Below, piece by piece: positions 25,543 to 34,928 of a DNA stretch of 44,733 nucleotides (the first letter of the stretch is position 1; each line of letters opens with the position of its first letter). The notes beneath the pieces are model-generated. The model searched no databases. It was not told the DNA's origin and saw only the letters and a list, made by a program, of their open reading frames with translations. The stretch spans positions 1 to 44,733 of the forward strand of contig CAJFFD010000040.1 in the NCBI GenBank assembly GCA_904373255.1, in the 5' to 3' direction. Position numbers and translations under genes: made by a program. This DNA comes from an uncultured Clostridia bacterium. Its GTDB lineage: Bacteria > Bacillota > Clostridia > Christensenellales > Borkfalkiaceae.

Positions 25543-25580
25543 CAAAAAAGAAAGGGGACGGCTGAAAAAACCTCCCCTTT
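25543..25580 (-). terminator. Terminator of the ABC-2 exporter operon
   Basis: Minus strand stem AAAGGGGA / TCCCCTTT with a T-rich loop, followed by CTTTTTTG. Confidence 0.75.
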
Positions 25581-25658
25581 CCGGCGGATTTTGCCGCGCC
25601 GTGAACTTTATGCGGGCGCGGAGCCGCGCTGCCGCATCGTTTTGCCGCGCCGCGCGGT

Positions 25659-26567
25659 TCAGCCGCCGTACCGCCGCCGGAGATATGCAGCCACGGCGAA
25701 CGCCGCGGCAAACAGCACCGTACAGGCGGCAAGCACGAGCGCCATGGCGGGCATGCCCAGTTCCGCGCCGAAAAAGTCGAACGTGAGCGAAAATTCTGCG
25801 CGGAGGGATTCCGCAAATACAGGCGAAAGGGTTTCGGCAATGTTATCGAGCGCGCCGCCCATCATAAAATTGCGGAAAAGCCCCGCCGTATAACTGCCCG
25901 GAATAAACAGCGTGAAATACTGCACGCCCTGCGGGAAATAGGAAATGGGCATATACGCGCCGATCAAAAATCCGACGACCGTGCCGAATATGATGTTCAG
26001 ACCCGTAAAGGCGCCCTGCGAACGGATAAATCCGACGACGAACACGAGCAGAGCCGACGAGGACAGGACGGACAGCAGAAGAGTGCCGATACAGCCGAAT
26101 ACGTCCGCCGCCGTCAGGAACCACGCGCCCGCCGCAGCGAGCCAGACAAAGCAGACGGCAAGGACGATTGCGCCGATCGCCAGCCCCGCCGCCACGACGG
26201 AGAGGAAGTATGCGGCGGGCGGCACCCAACCGGAAAGGGGTGCGATGCGCAGGTCTGCGGAGATGCCGCGGGTGCGGTCTGTGACCATGATGCCGCAGGC
26301 GCACAGCGGCACGGTGATGCAGGCGCAGGAAACGCTGCCCGCGAGCATCCAGCTGTCGCAGAAGGCGCGCACGGCGCTTTCCCCGCCCGTTACGCCCGCC
26401 TCCGCCAGCGCCGCCAGAATCCCGTCCGTCTGCACCCTGCCCAAAAACAGGGCGTAGAGGGCGAGCACGATGAGCGGAGCCAGGAGGGAAAAGAAGACGT
26501 TCGCCTTATCCTTTAAAAAGACCTTTATGTTGCGCCGCGCCAGCGCGAACAGGGCGTATGCGTTCAT
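25659..26567 (-). CDS. ABC-2 type transporter permease
   Basis: 302 residues and six membrane helices: one at the N-terminus (VFFSLLAPLIVLALYALFLG) and five in the C-terminal half. A large external loop with acidic and small residues lies between helices 1 and 2. The segment YFPQGVQYFTLFIPGSYTAGLFRN before the last helix is typical of DrrB/ABC-2 permeases. ATG 26567 overlaps the ATPase stop (ATGA). The substrate is unknown; drug or lipid export is the usual role. Confidence 0.88.
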   Translation of the reverse strand: MNAYALFALARRNIKVFLKDKANVFFSLLAPLIVLALYALFLGRVQTDGILAALAEAGVTGGESAVRAFCDSWMLAGSVSCACITVPLCACGIMVTDRTRGISADLRIAPLSGWVPPAAYFLSVVAAGLAIGAIVLAVCFVWLAAAGAWFLTAADVFGCIGTLLLSVLSSSALLVFVVGFIRSQGAFTGLNIIFGTVVGFLIGAYMPISYFPQGVQYFTLFIPGSYTAGLFRNFMMGGALDNIAETLSPVFAESLRAEFSLTFDFFGAELGMPAMALVLAACTVLFAAAFAVAAYLRRRYGG

Positions 26568-27481
26568 ACGGCGCCTCCTTCCTGCAATTGTTTGCCCGTA
26601 ACGGCGAGAAATACGTCGTCCATGTCCCCTTTTACAAACTCGAAATCGGCACAGAGCGCGGGGTATTTTTGCAGGAACCCGCGCGCCGCCTCCGCGCTTT
26701 CCATGGCGACCCGCGCCCCCGCAGGCTCCTGTTCGAAGGGAATGCCCTCCGCCTCCAGCCCGGCGGCGACGTCGCCGTACAGATGCAGATAACTGCGCGA
26801 ATAGCTGTTTTTGAGGGATACGGGCGTCCCTTCGGCGGCGACCTTTCCCCCGTCCAGGATTACGACGCGGTCTGAACCGTTCGCCTCCTCCATATAATGG
26901 GTGGTCAGGAACACCGTCATACCCGTTTCCTCGCGCAGGCTGCGCACGGAATCCCACACGGCGCGGCGGGTCTGCGGATCCAGACCGGTGGTCGGCTCGT
27001 CGAGGATCAGGATCTGCGGCTCGTTGACCAATCCGCGCGCAATGTCCGCGCGGCGGCGCTGCCCGCCCGATAGTTTTCCGAACGGACGATTTAAGATATC
27101 GTTCAGCCCCAAAAGCTCCGTGAGTTCGGCGAGCCGTTTTTTCCACGCCCCGCCCCGTACGCCGCAGCAGGCGGCGCGCACGGCGAGATTTTCGCGCACG
27201 GTGAGCAGATCGTCGAGTACGCTGTGCTGAAACACGACCCCGAGCAGGGGGCGTATTTTTTCCGGCTCCGCATCGAGGTCGAATCCCGCGATGCGCACTC
27301 TGCCCGCGTCCTTCTTCAGAAGGGTGCAGAGGATGTTGATGGCGGTGCTTTTCCCCGCGCCGTTCACGCCGAGAAAGGAGAACAGGCTCCCCCGCCCGAC
27401 GGCAAAGGAGATCCCCTGCACCGCGCGCACCTGCCCGTAAGATTTTTCGAGGTTTTCCACCTCAATGATGTTTTCCGGCAT
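26564..27481 (-). CDS. ABC transporter ATP-binding protein (DrrA/CcmA type)
   Basis: 305 residues. Walker A GVNGAGKST (38-46), Q-loop VFQHSVLD, signature LSGGQRRR (near 138), Walker B ILILDEPT and switch His in FLTTHYMEEA are all present. The C-terminal 80 residues are the extra domain of DrrA-like ATPases (VKGDMDDVFLAVTGK end). It is coupled to the downstream permease by a 4-nt overlap. It follows the flavodoxin gene by 34 nt, so the three may be one unit. Confidence 0.92.
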   Translation of the reverse strand: MPENIIEVENLEKSYGQVRAVQGISFAVGRGSLFSFLGVNGAGKSTAINILCTLLKKDAGRVRIAGFDLDAEPEKIRPLLGVVFQHSVLDDLLTVRENLAVRAACCGVRGGAWKKRLAELTELLGLNDILNRPFGKLSGGQRRRADIARGLVNEPQILILDEPTTGLDPQTRRAVWDSVRSLREETGMTVFLTTHYMEEANGSDRVVILDGGKVAAEGTPVSLKNSYSRSYLHLYGDVAAGLEAEGIPFEQEPAGARVAMESAEAARGFLQKYPALCADFEFVKGDMDDVFLAVTGKQLQEGGAV

Positions 27482-27515
27482 AGCAGCTCCGTTTTTCTGT
27501 TTTTGAATTATATAT

Positions 27516-28055
27516 TCAGTTTAACATAATTTTCGCCGCCGCGCAATCCGCAATCGCATCCAACGCAGAAAAATCGGTAAAATCGACCGCTTTTCCGTAC
27601 GTTTCGACGATCGCGCGCGCCTCCGCACCGCGCTTTTCGGGCGGGGTGCGCTTTTCGGCGGAATACATCAGCTTCATCAGAAAGCGATGCGGGGCAGACA
27701 GTTCGGCATAGTCGATGCCGCCGCGCAGGTGGAACAGGCGCAGCTTTTGCCGCAGCGGCGCAGGCACAGCCGCCAGAACGGCGCGGCGAAGATCCTGCGC
27801 CGTTTTTTCGTCCGACGGGTCGGAAAGCCCCACCGTTGCGACGAGGAAAAGGGATACCTTAGCCGCGTTCAGCCGCCTGACGACGCGCGCCAGACCCTTT
27901 ATTCCGCCCGCATACACCCCGCCGAAACAGACCACGGTTTCCTCTTCGGCGGAGCGAAGCTCTTTGTACGAAACCGCCTCCCCGCCCGTGCGCCGCGCGA
28001 ATTCCTCCGCATAGCGCTTTGCGTGACCGTACTTGCTGCCGTAAACGATAAGCAT
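27516..28055 (-). CDS. Flavodoxin-domain protein (HemG-like)
   Basis: 179 residues. The flavodoxin fold opens with the FMN phosphate loop YGSKYGHAKRYAEE (4-17), then FGGVYAGGIKG and the VATVGLSDP strand. A long C-terminal part (KLRLFHLRGGIDYAELSAPHRFLMKLM) resembles the menaquinone-dependent protoporphyrinogen oxidase/HemG branch more than electron-carrier flavodoxins. Such stand-alone proteins in anaerobes have no assigned role. The upstream region has a TATAAT with an ATACA / TGTAT inverted repeat next to it (about 28113-28124). Confidence 0.85.
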   Translation of the reverse strand: MLIVYGSKYGHAKRYAEEFARRTGGEAVSYKELRSAEEETVVCFGGVYAGGIKGLARVVRRLNAAKVSLFLVATVGLSDPSDEKTAQDLRRAVLAAVPAPLRQKLRLFHLRGGIDYAELSAPHRFLMKLMYSAEKRTPPEKRGAEARAIVETYGKAVDFTDFSALDAIADCAAAKIMLN

Positions 28056-28175
28056 ACTTTCCTCCCTCTGCCTCGCGGCACTCCCGGGGTTGCCCCTTTT
28101 TTCCGATTATACCATACAGTTGTATAAAAATTGTCTTTTGCGCGGCACCTTCCCCCTGCAGGGCATAGCAAATTC

Positions 28176-28246
28176 CCCTCCGTTTGCGGAGGGGGCGGTA
28201 AAACCTGTTTGCGGCGTTCCCGCCGCGGGGCTCCGCGGCGGGAGGC
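28176..28246 (-). terminator. Hairpins between the SPOCS/LysM gene and the flavodoxin gene
   Basis: CCCCTCCG / CGGAGGGG (28176-28195) and CCGCCGCGG / CCGCGGCGG (about 28220-28242) follow the SPOCS/LysM stop. Neither has a good T-tract on the minus strand, so termination is only possible. Confidence 0.45.
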
Positions 28247-28249
28247 GAT

Positions 28250-29761
28250 TTACTCCCGTATTTCTTTGCGGCGGTAGACGACGATGCGCTCGCCGCCCGT
28301 GAGAGGGAAGGACAGTTCCGGGTTCGCGCTCTGTACTTCTTCGGGCGTTTTGCCGAGCTTTTTTGCCGTTTCCCACAGCGAATCGCCCGCGGCGGGCATA
28401 TATACGGAGATGGCTCCCGTCCTTTTTTCCTCCTCTTCGCCCGGCTCGATGCGGGACACATAATCCCCCCTTTCGGAGGAGAACAGCACGACGAACAGCT
28501 TGAGCGCACCCTCCGCCTCCAGCTCCCCCTCCGTTTTCTGGCGTACCGATACGCCGCAGACGGTAGCCGTTATTGCGGCGCGCATGCCCGCCTTGGCGCG
28601 GTCGGAACGGACGGGAAACGCGAAGGGCAGGCTGATGCGCACGCAGTCGGCTTCACCTTCGCCGTTCTTCATGAACACGGCGGCGTTGAGTACCCCTTCG
28701 ACGGAGATCTCGCCGTCGGACGCTTCGGCGAATACCTGCGCGCCGCAAAGGGCGGACGCCTGCAGATTGCAGGTAAAATCCACGGCTCCGTCCGCTGCGG
28801 CGGTGCCGCTTACCCGTTCAGAAGCGGTGAAGGCGCACACCGGTTCCTCGCACAGTACTTCCCCGCGCGATATTTCGCTCTTAAACCCGGGGCAGAAGGC
28901 ATCCTGCGGAAGCAGCACCTCGTCGCTGCGGTAGACCCTTCCGCGAATGCCGACGACGATCTGCGCCGAAATGCGGCAGCGGTTTTTATCCTCGTCGCAT
29001 GCGGCGGACAGGTTTACGGAGGAAACGCTCACGCACGCATCGCACGCGGAACCGGAAACCGCCTCGTCGCAGGGGATTTCCGCGCGGAAGGGTATCAGCC
29101 GTTCGTAGGACACGAGGTCGCTTTCCCCTTCCCGCTTTGCCAGTACGCACAGGTTGATCTCGCCCGAAACGTCGAGGCAGCCGGCAGCCGCAACGACGCG
29201 CGTCAGATACGCCTGCTCGCTGTGCAAAAGTACGTCGCCCACATAATCGGTATCGAATTCCTCCTCGATTTCGGCGGAGCCGCCGCAGAGGAACGTACGC
29301 CCGACGCGCACGGGTCTGAAGTCGCATACGACCCCTTCCCCGCCCGACAGATACTCCAGCCGCGCGGGAACGTACAGCGCGATCTGCGCCGTTACGATGG
29401 CGGAGAGGATGACGCCCTTGCCGTCCGGACGGATTTCCACCTTTTCCACGGCGAGGGACACGTCTGCCGTCTGTGCGGGGGCAGCGCTTTCGCATTCGGC
29501 GCGGTGAGAAAATTCCGCGCCGCGCTCCGCGCCGACGATCTCTCCGCCGGGCGCGCGCGCAATGACGGAAAAATACAGTTTTCCCCCGTAGCGAACCTCG
29601 CCCGAAAGCACCTCCGCCCCGTCTGCCACGACGGTCGGGCTTACCGCGAGAATTTTATTTTGCGACCAGTCGGACAGGCGGCACTCCACGATGGATTGCG
29701 AACGGATGCGCGCGCCGCGCGCCGTATATTCGTAATTTTCGTATTTCGGCGAAATATTCAT
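28250..29761 (-). CDS. SPOCS (DUF3794) and LysM protein, SipL-like spore morphogenesis protein
   Basis: 503 residues. At least two SPOCS/DUF3794-type beta domains occupy about 30-430. A C-terminal LysM domain (about 450-497: AAGDSLWETAKKLGKTPEEV, then ANPELSFPLTGGERIVVY) follows. This is the architecture of C. difficile SipL, which binds SpoIVA through LysM at the forespore surface during coat assembly. ATG 29761 follows a GGAGG site. Upstream is a near-perfect sigma-E promoter. Together these make a sporulation role likely. The spoIVA gene is not in the window. SipL orthology versus another DUF3794-LysM paralogue is not settled. Confidence 0.85.
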   Translation of the reverse strand: MNISPKYENYEYTARGARIRSQSIVECRLSDWSQNKILAVSPTVVADGAEVLSGEVRYGGKLYFSVIARAPGGEIVGAERGAEFSHRAECESAAPAQTADVSLAVEKVEIRPDGKGVILSAIVTAQIALYVPARLEYLSGGEGVVCDFRPVRVGRTFLCGGSAEIEEEFDTDYVGDVLLHSEQAYLTRVVAAAGCLDVSGEINLCVLAKREGESDLVSYERLIPFRAEIPCDEAVSGSACDACVSVSSVNLSAACDEDKNRCRISAQIVVGIRGRVYRSDEVLLPQDAFCPGFKSEISRGEVLCEEPVCAFTASERVSGTAAADGAVDFTCNLQASALCGAQVFAEASDGEISVEGVLNAAVFMKNGEGEADCVRISLPFAFPVRSDRAKAGMRAAITATVCGVSVRQKTEGELEAEGALKLFVVLFSSERGDYVSRIEPGEEEEKRTGAISVYMPAAGDSLWETAKKLGKTPEEVQSANPELSFPLTGGERIVVYRRKEIRE

Positions 29762-29788
29762 AACTCTACCTCCGGTGATGTCACTTTC

Positions 29789-29818
29789 ATTGTATGAACG
29801 AGGCGGTTGAGATATGAC
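29789..29818 (-). promoter_or_regulatory. Sigma-E type sporulation promoter
   Basis: Minus strand: TCATATC (29811-29817), 14-bp spacer, CATACAAT (29789-29796). The known mother-cell sigma-E consensus is KMATATT, 14-15 bp, CATACAMT; this matches at all but one position. Confidence 0.82.
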
Positions 29819-29963
29819 CGGAATCGGCGCGCGGATTCTGTATTTTTTTGTCGGAAGGGTATAAACCGCGCCGCCCGCGGGAAAAATAAGAGTACGCGCC
29901 GCCGGGCGCGCACGGCGCCTTCGCGGGCGGCAGCGTTTTCCGCGTGGGCGAAAGGAGACCGAA

Positions 29964-30218
29964 ATGATCAAAGCGCCGAAAAATATTTCCCTCATCAAGG
30001 AGGAGATCAAAAACTTTTACGACAAGGAGGTACGCGTACATGTGAACCTCGGGCGGAACAAGACCGCCGACTTTACGGGGCGGCTGACGGGCGTTTACCC
30101 CGCTTTGTTTACCGTTCTGCCCGACGATAAAAATTACCGCGGCAAGACCGCCTATTCTTACACCGAGGTGCTGTGCGGGAACGTACAGATCAGCGGAAAA
30201 GCGACGCAGACCGTATAG
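29964..30218 (+). CDS. veg: Veg protein
   Basis: 84 residues, the full family length (DUF1021). Veg is a small Firmicutes protein tied to biofilm formation in B. subtilis and close to sporulation genes in many genomes. Residues such as IKEEIKNFYDKEVRVHVNLG, TGRLTGVYPALFTV and YSYTEVLCGNVQI follow the family pattern. A GAAAGGAGA site precedes the ATG. It is divergent from the SipL-like gene, sharing a 200-bp region. Confidence 0.93.
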   Translation: MIKAPKNISLIKEEIKNFYDKEVRVHVNLGRNKTADFTGRLTGVYPALFTVLPDDKNYRGKTAYSYTEVLCGNVQISGKATQTV

Positions 30219-30284
30219 CGCCGCACCGCTGCCGCGCAAAAATCACCTGCCGCCGCCCGCAAACCTGCCTTTGCCGAAGTCAAA

Positions 30285-30475
30285 AACACCGGTTGAACCG
30301 ATGGTTTGCATATACCCTAAAAGGGTAAACTGCGGGTCAACCCGTCAACGGGTATCGCTTTTGCTGTAGCGCCCTGTCGCACGGCACACCTGTAAAACAG
30401 GTTCCTTGTACTATAAAGGGGCAAAACCGCATCAGCAATATGGTAAACTTATATAAATATAAAATTTGCTGAAGT
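30285..30475. other. Hairpin-rich intergenic stretch after veg
   Basis: No gene. Short hairpins follow one another: CGGTTGAACCG (about 30290), ACCCT / AGGGT (30314-30326), ACCCG / CGGGT (about 30340-30352), ACCTGT / ACAGGT (30388-30402) and CAGCAA / TTGCTG (30433-30471). It may be the veg 3' region or an unrecognised small RNA. Confidence 0.5.
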
Positions 30476-30528
30476 AATTTTTAATCTTCCCCCGGCAGAA
30501 CCAGGGGCAAGCGAAAGCGCCAAAAAAA

Positions 30529-30568
30529 GCGACTCCGCACTGTTCCCGTGCGGAGCCGCTTTTTATGC
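30529..30568. terminator. Bidirectional terminator between veg and the acidic zinc-ribbon gene
   Basis: Stem AGCGACTCCGCAC with GTGCGGAGCCGCT, A7 to its left and T5 to its right. The tail is stronger on the minus strand. Confidence 0.82.
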
Positions 30569-30578
30569 GGAGACGGCA

Positions 30579-31079
30579 TTAAAAATCGTCGTCCTCATCC
30601 TCTTCGTCATCTTCGTCTTCCTCGTCGTCGAAGTCGCCCAAATCATCTGCCGTATAATCGAAATCGTCTTCGGGCGCGGTTTCCGTTTCCCCGTCTTCGA
30701 CGTAATCGTCGGCGAACTCCTCATCGTCAAACCCGTCGGCAAAATCTTCGCCGATGTCGATGCCGTCGCTCTCCAGCGTGAGATCGTCGGTATCCTCGTC
30801 GAGATAGTTGCGCCATTCTTCGTCCTTTTCGGGGTCGATGTCCTCCTCTTCCTCGTACTCGGAATTCTTTTTACACTCGTCGCACATCTTTTCGCCGGGG
30901 CGCATATAGTTTTCGCCGCAGACGGGGCAAAGTTCCGTCTTTTCCGATTCTTCGTCCTCGTCCAGATCGGCAAATTTCAGCTTTGCGCCCTGCATTTCGG
31001 CAAGGCACACGTCACAGTAATCCTTATCCTCTTCGATATAGTTGAGTTCGCATCGCGGACATTTTTTGTATTTCGGCAT
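30579..31079 (-). CDS. Acidic protein with two zinc ribbons, function unknown
   Basis: 166 residues. Two C4 zinc ribbons: Cys7, 10, 22, 25 and Cys51, 54, 66, 69. From about 75 to the end the protein is extremely acidic (Asp/Glu runs), finishing EDEDDDF. ATG 31079 has a GAGGTGG site. The acidic tail resembles those of RNA polymerase delta (RpoE) or nucleic-acid mimics, but there is no HARE domain. The role is unknown; interaction with RNA polymerase or ribosomes is a guess. Confidence 0.75.
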   Translation of the reverse strand: MPKYKKCPRCELNYIEEDKDYCDVCLAEMQGAKLKFADLDEDEESEKTELCPVCGENYMRPGEKMCDECKKNSEYEEEEDIDPEKDEEWRNYLDEDTDDLTLESDGIDIGEDFADGFDDEEFADDYVEDGETETAPEDDFDYTADDLGDFDDEEDEDDEEDEDDDF

Positions 31080-31326
31080 ATTCCACCTCTGTTTTACTCG
31101 CTCGCGCGGGCGCTGCACTATGATTCTATTCCCGAGCCGAAGTACTATGTGCATTCTTCCGGAAAAATAGTCCTGCAAACCCCGGTATCGCCGCAAGCGC
31201 CTTCGCTCCCCGCCTTTTTCTGTGAGATATTATACTGATTCGACGGCCGACGGCCGTTTGTAAAGGATTTTTTTCGGAAAAATACAGTTTTTTTTCGATT
31301 TTTTATCCCTCTCCGCCCAAATCTGT

Positions 31327-31360
31327 AAAAAAAGAGGGCGGAAACGCTCCGTCCTCTTTT
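31327..31360 (-). terminator. Terminator of the lipoprotein gene
   Basis: Minus strand stem AGAGGACGGA / TCCGCCCTCT with a short loop and a T-rich tail. Confidence 0.8.
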
Positions 31361-31370
31361 CGTTTGTCCT

Positions 31371-33487
31371 TTATTTTCTCTTTTTTCTGCGCACGAGCAC
31401 GACCGCAACAACCGCGCCCGCGATCAACACGACGCCGACAGGCACGAAGATCGCCGCCCACTGCCACGTCCAGGCATCGCTCGTCTCCTCCTCCGCCTCG
31501 CTCAGAACGAGGTTGGAGATGAGGTTGTCCTCGATGGTTTCCGCATCGTCGTCGCTGACTTTGCCGAGAAGTTTATAGAACGCGTTGCGCGTGTTGTATA
31601 CCGCCTCGGCGTCGCCCGACGCGGACGCGGACTTCATGACGCTGAAATCGAACCCGTGCGTGTTGTACCCCTCTTCCCCGGGTGCGGCACAGGCGATGAA
31701 TGCGTCGAGAACCTCGAAGTCCTCCGCCTGATACTGCTCAAAGTGGTCGCCCTCTTCGTCGCGGACGGGGGAAAGGTCGCCGCCGTAATAATAGTAGCGC
31801 GCGAGGTTTGCCGCATCGCCGAAGTCGGTATCCATTTCGGTAAACAGATCGTTGACCGTTTCGTACTGTTCGTTGATCGTTTCCAGCTCCTCGTTCGTAG
31901 CGGGGTCTGCCATCGCGAACACATAGTTTTCGCTGTAGCTCTCCGCGCTGGCGAAGAACAGATAGCCGCCGACCGATTCGGGCTTGTACCAGGAGCTGTT
32001 ATAGTCGATTGCGAGATATTGCGTCGGGCGGAAATCCGCGTTTTCGTACGCCGCGCCCAACGGGTTATAGTCGTCCGCTGCGCCGTTATACTGAATGCGA
32101 TAGAGGCTGTTGCCGTTCGTTCCGGACATGGAGTAATACAGGAACGCCTTTTCGCTTCCGACGATCGGTTCGACGAAGACTACCGCCGCACCCGACTGCG
32201 CATACGCGAGGGTCGTAAACTCTTCCACATACCCTTCCGCAGCCGTCGCGCCGACTTTAACGCGGCAGATATTGCCGCTTTCGTCGACATAGATGTAGTA
32301 CTGCGCACCGTCGGCATCTTTATAGAAGAAGGTGGAGGAAGTGATGTTCGTCGTCGTGCGGGCAATGGCGGAAAGCTCGCCCGATGCCCCGTCGAATTCC
32401 GGGTTCGCGGCGATGGAATCCCACTCGGAGGCTTCCGCCACGGTGCTGTCCTCCAACGCATATGCCTGCGTTTCGACGCCGTCTGCGATGGACAGAATTA
32501 CCTGACCGTTCGCGTAGCGGAGAATGGCGTAGGTGAAACCGCGAATCGGAATAATGTCATCGATCGTCACTTTTTCAAAATCGAGGTTGAAAGGCGTGAT
32601 GAACGAAGGCTGCACCGCGCTGTATTTGCCGATACCGTCGAGCACGAGTTCGCCGAGGTTGATATATTCCATCGTGCGGTTTTCGTCGTTCTCGTCCGCC
32701 CTATCGTCGGTATACGCGGCGATAAACGCTTCGCTCTGCTCGATATCCGCGAGCGGCCCGGTCGTTGCGGAAGCCGTTACGCGGTAGAGCTGGTTGTACG
32801 GGGCATCGTATAGTATACGACGGGGTTTTCGGGATCGGAATCGTCGAATTCCGCGCTCGTATATCCCTTGGCAAGCACCGTATTTACGCCCGTCTGCGTA
32901 TTATAAGAGTGAATCTCGGTGTTCGTCGAATCGAGATACAGCAGATAAACGACCCCGTCTTCCTCCACAAAGCGGTACTCGGTAGTGTTCGAGGAAACCT
33001 GAACATAGTAATCGGTCATCGCGGAACCGTCGAGATTGGCGCTGCGGAAGTTGAGATAACCGCTTTCCACCTCGCCGTCGAGGTTGCGGATGGTGTTGGG
33101 CGTCGCATAATAGACGGAATCGCCGTAGATGTACACGCCCGCGGTATAATCGCCCGCGACAAACAGTTCGGGTACGACGGTCTCTGCGTTTTCGTAGCTG
33201 CCGCTTTTCATATTGCCCGCGGAAATGCGCATGAGCGAGCCTTTGACGACGTCACCGTAGGTATTGTCGGCAGAGCTGTCCTGCACGCCGTTGATGAAGT
33301 AGAACCAGGCGTTATCCCCCTCGCCCTTCTGCACAACGAATCCGCCGTTGGAGGAAACCGTGCCGCCTTTGCCGCCGTTCGATTCGTCGTATTTTACCTG
33401 CGTACCCGTCCAGCCGCCGCTGCAGCCCGCGAGCATTGCGGCGAACGCGAGTATGAGCAGCAGTACTTTTTTGCCCTTTTTCAGCAT
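31371..33487 (-). pseudogene. Large lipoprotein with C-terminal membrane helix, frameshifted
   Basis: ATG 33487 follows AAGGAG. Residues 1-22 are a lipoprotein signal peptide with lipobox LAGC. The first 230 residues read cleanly to NPVVYYTMP, then a frame change at about 32799 leads to YNQLYRVTASATTGPLADIE and on to MEYINLGELVLDG and the rest. The combined protein is about 705 residues: Tyr-rich beta strands reminiscent of propeller repeats, a helical part near DAANLARYYYYGG, and a final membrane helix (about 25 residues from the end) with RRKKRK. It is not a known family. Adding one base or removing two in a C-run restores one frame. Confidence 0.78.
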
Positions 33488-33586
33488 AGATTTATAGACT
33501 CCTTTCGGTCTGTATTTGGTGATAAACTGCTTTGCGGCGCGGGATAATCCTGCACCTTTCCCCTGTTTTGACCAGTATACTTTTCT

Positions 33587-33615
33587 ATTATATACCAAAA
33601 CAGCCGTTTACGCAA
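33587..33615 (-). promoter_or_regulatory. Promoter of the lipoprotein gene
   Basis: Minus strand: TTGCGT (33610-33615), 17 bp, TATAAT (33587-33592). Confidence 0.72.
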
Positions 33616-33667
33616 TTAAAAACTATTAAAAATCGATGAAATTTTTCATTCGGGGAGTTAATTTTTC

Positions 33668-33874
33668 ATGGAAAAATTCGGTATTTTCAACCTGCTGTCC
33701 GCACTGTCTTCCCTTGCGGCAAAGCCCGCGGAGGGGGAGGAACCGCCCGCACCGCCGCCGGACGCGGAAACCGCGCCTGCCGCGGGGGTGTTCACCGCCG
33801 AGGAGCGCAAAACGCGCGCCGCCGCAATGCTCGAGCGGCACGAACAAATCTCCCGCCGCATCCGCAGGAGGTAA
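33668..33874 (+). CDS. Small Pro/Glu-rich protein, function unknown (68 aa)
   Basis: A GGGGAG-type site lies about 10 nt before ATG 33668. The N-terminus (EKFGIFNLLSALSSLAA) is a short amphipathic helix. It is followed by a Pro/Glu-rich linker and a basic helical C-terminus ending RRIRRR. The layout suggests a small DNA-, RNA- or membrane-associated peptide, without a family match I know. It ends at a terminator. It could also be spurious. Confidence 0.55.
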   Translation: MEKFGIFNLLSALSSLAAKPAEGEEPPAPPPDAETAPAAGVFTAEERKTRAAAMLERHEQISRRIRRR

Positions 33875-33890
33875 AGCGCCGCGCGGAATG

Positions 33891-33937
33891 AAAAACCGCC
33901 GAACGGCGCGCTTTCGCGCGGAGGTCGGCGGTTTTTT
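33891..33937. terminator. Bidirectional terminator between the small gene and rpsI
   Basis: Nested stem AAAACCGCCGA / TCGGCGGTTTT around GCGCGC / GCGCGC. A-run and T-run flanks serve both directions. Confidence 0.83.
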
Positions 33938-33964
33938 CCGATCGTCCGCAATAGCGGGCGAAAA

Positions 33965-34378
33965 TTATCTCTTCGAGAATTGAGGCGCGCGGCGAGCCTT
34001 CTTCAAGCCGTATTTCTTTCTTTCCTTGCTCCTCGGGTCGCGCGTGAGGAACCCCTCTTTTTTCAGCGCGGGGCGAAGATCGGGCTGCGCCTGCACGAGC
34101 GCACGGGCGATGCCGTGGCGGATAGCGCCCGCCTGACCGGTATAGCCGCCGCCGCAGACGTTGACCATAATATCGTACGCCGTTTCCGTCTGCGTAAGCA
34201 CGACGGGCTGCTTGACGATGTACTGAAGAGTGCCCTGCGGGAAGTAATCTTCCAGCGCGCGGTCGTTGATAACGATGGCGCCTGTGCCGCCGGGAATGAG
34301 GCGGACGCGGGCGATCGCCTTTTTACGCCTGCCCGTACCCCAGAACTGCAACTTTTTTTTCAGATTCACTTTTGCCAT
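33965..34378 (-). CDS. rpsI: 30S ribosomal protein S9
   Basis: 137 residues. Typical opening [17 protein letters not shown], the [19 protein letters not shown] helix, and the basic C-terminus [17 protein letters not shown] that reaches the P site. It is 12 nt after rplM in the conserved rplM-rpsI operon. Confidence 0.97.
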   Translation of the reverse strand: MAKVNLKKKLQFWGTGRRKKAIARVRLIPGGTGAIVINDRALEDYFPQGTLQYIVKQPVVLTQTETAYDIMVNVCGGGYTGQAGAIRHGIARALVQAQPDLRPALKKEGFLTRDPRSKERKKYGLKKARRAPQFSKR

Positions 34379-34390
34379 GTCCGTACCTCA

Positions 34391-34822
34391 CTAAAATAAT
34401 TTGAGTTCTTCGGGCTTTTGTGCCTCGTGACTGTGTTCGGCGCCCTTGTACACGCGCAGCTTTTTGATCATCTTGCGACCGAGCGAATTTTTGGGGAGCA
34501 TGCCGCGCACCGCCTCGTAGACGGCAACGTCGCTCTTCTCCGCGAGAAGTTTGCGGTAGGAAACTTCCTTCAATCCGCCGATGTAACCCGTGTGGTACCT
34601 GTAAAACTTGTCGTCCAGCTTTTTGCCCGTCAAAAGGACTTTATCGCTGTTGATGACGATGACGAAATCGCCCGTGTCGACGTTCGGAGTGAACGTGGGC
34701 TTGTTTTTGCCGCGCAAAACGGCCGCGACCTTGGAAGCCAGCCTCCCCAAAGGCACGCCGGCGGCGTCCACAACATACCACTTTCTCTCTACCGTTTGGG
34801 CGTTGGCCATGTAGGTCTTCAT
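34391..34822 (-). CDS. rplM: 50S ribosomal protein L13
   Basis: 143 residues, full length, early-assembling 50S protein. [46 protein letters not shown] and the basic C-terminus are present. An AAGGAG site precedes ATG 34822. It heads the rplM-rpsI operon behind a consensus promoter and a short structured leader. Confidence 0.97.
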   Translation of the reverse strand: MKTYMANAQTVERKWYVVDAAGVPLGRLASKVAAVLRGKNKPTFTPNVDTGDFVIVINSDKVLLTGKKLDDKFYRYHTGYIGGLKEVSYRKLLAEKSDVAVYEAVRGMLPKNSLGRKMIKKLRVYKGAEHSHEAQKPEELKLF

Positions 34823-34851
34823 GTTGTTGTTCTCCTTTTTTCGTTATTTAT

Positions 34852-34882
34852 AAAGAGGAAAAAGCGTGCCATAGACGCTTTC
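34852..34882 (-). promoter_or_regulatory. Leader hairpin of rplM (candidate L13 autoregulatory leader)
   Basis: On the minus strand GAAAGCGT pairs with ACGCTTTT-side bases around CTATGGC, in the leader between promoter and rplM. L13 leaders with short hairpins are known in Firmicutes; identity is inferred from position. Confidence 0.45.
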
Positions 34883-34899
34883 CGTTGTTTACTCAATAA

Positions 34900-34928
34900 A
34901 TTTTATCTTATATCCCGACACCTGTCAA
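34900..34928 (-). promoter_or_regulatory. Promoter of rplM-rpsI
   Basis: Minus strand: TTGACA (34923-34928), 17 bp, TAAAAT (34900-34905). Confidence 0.87.
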
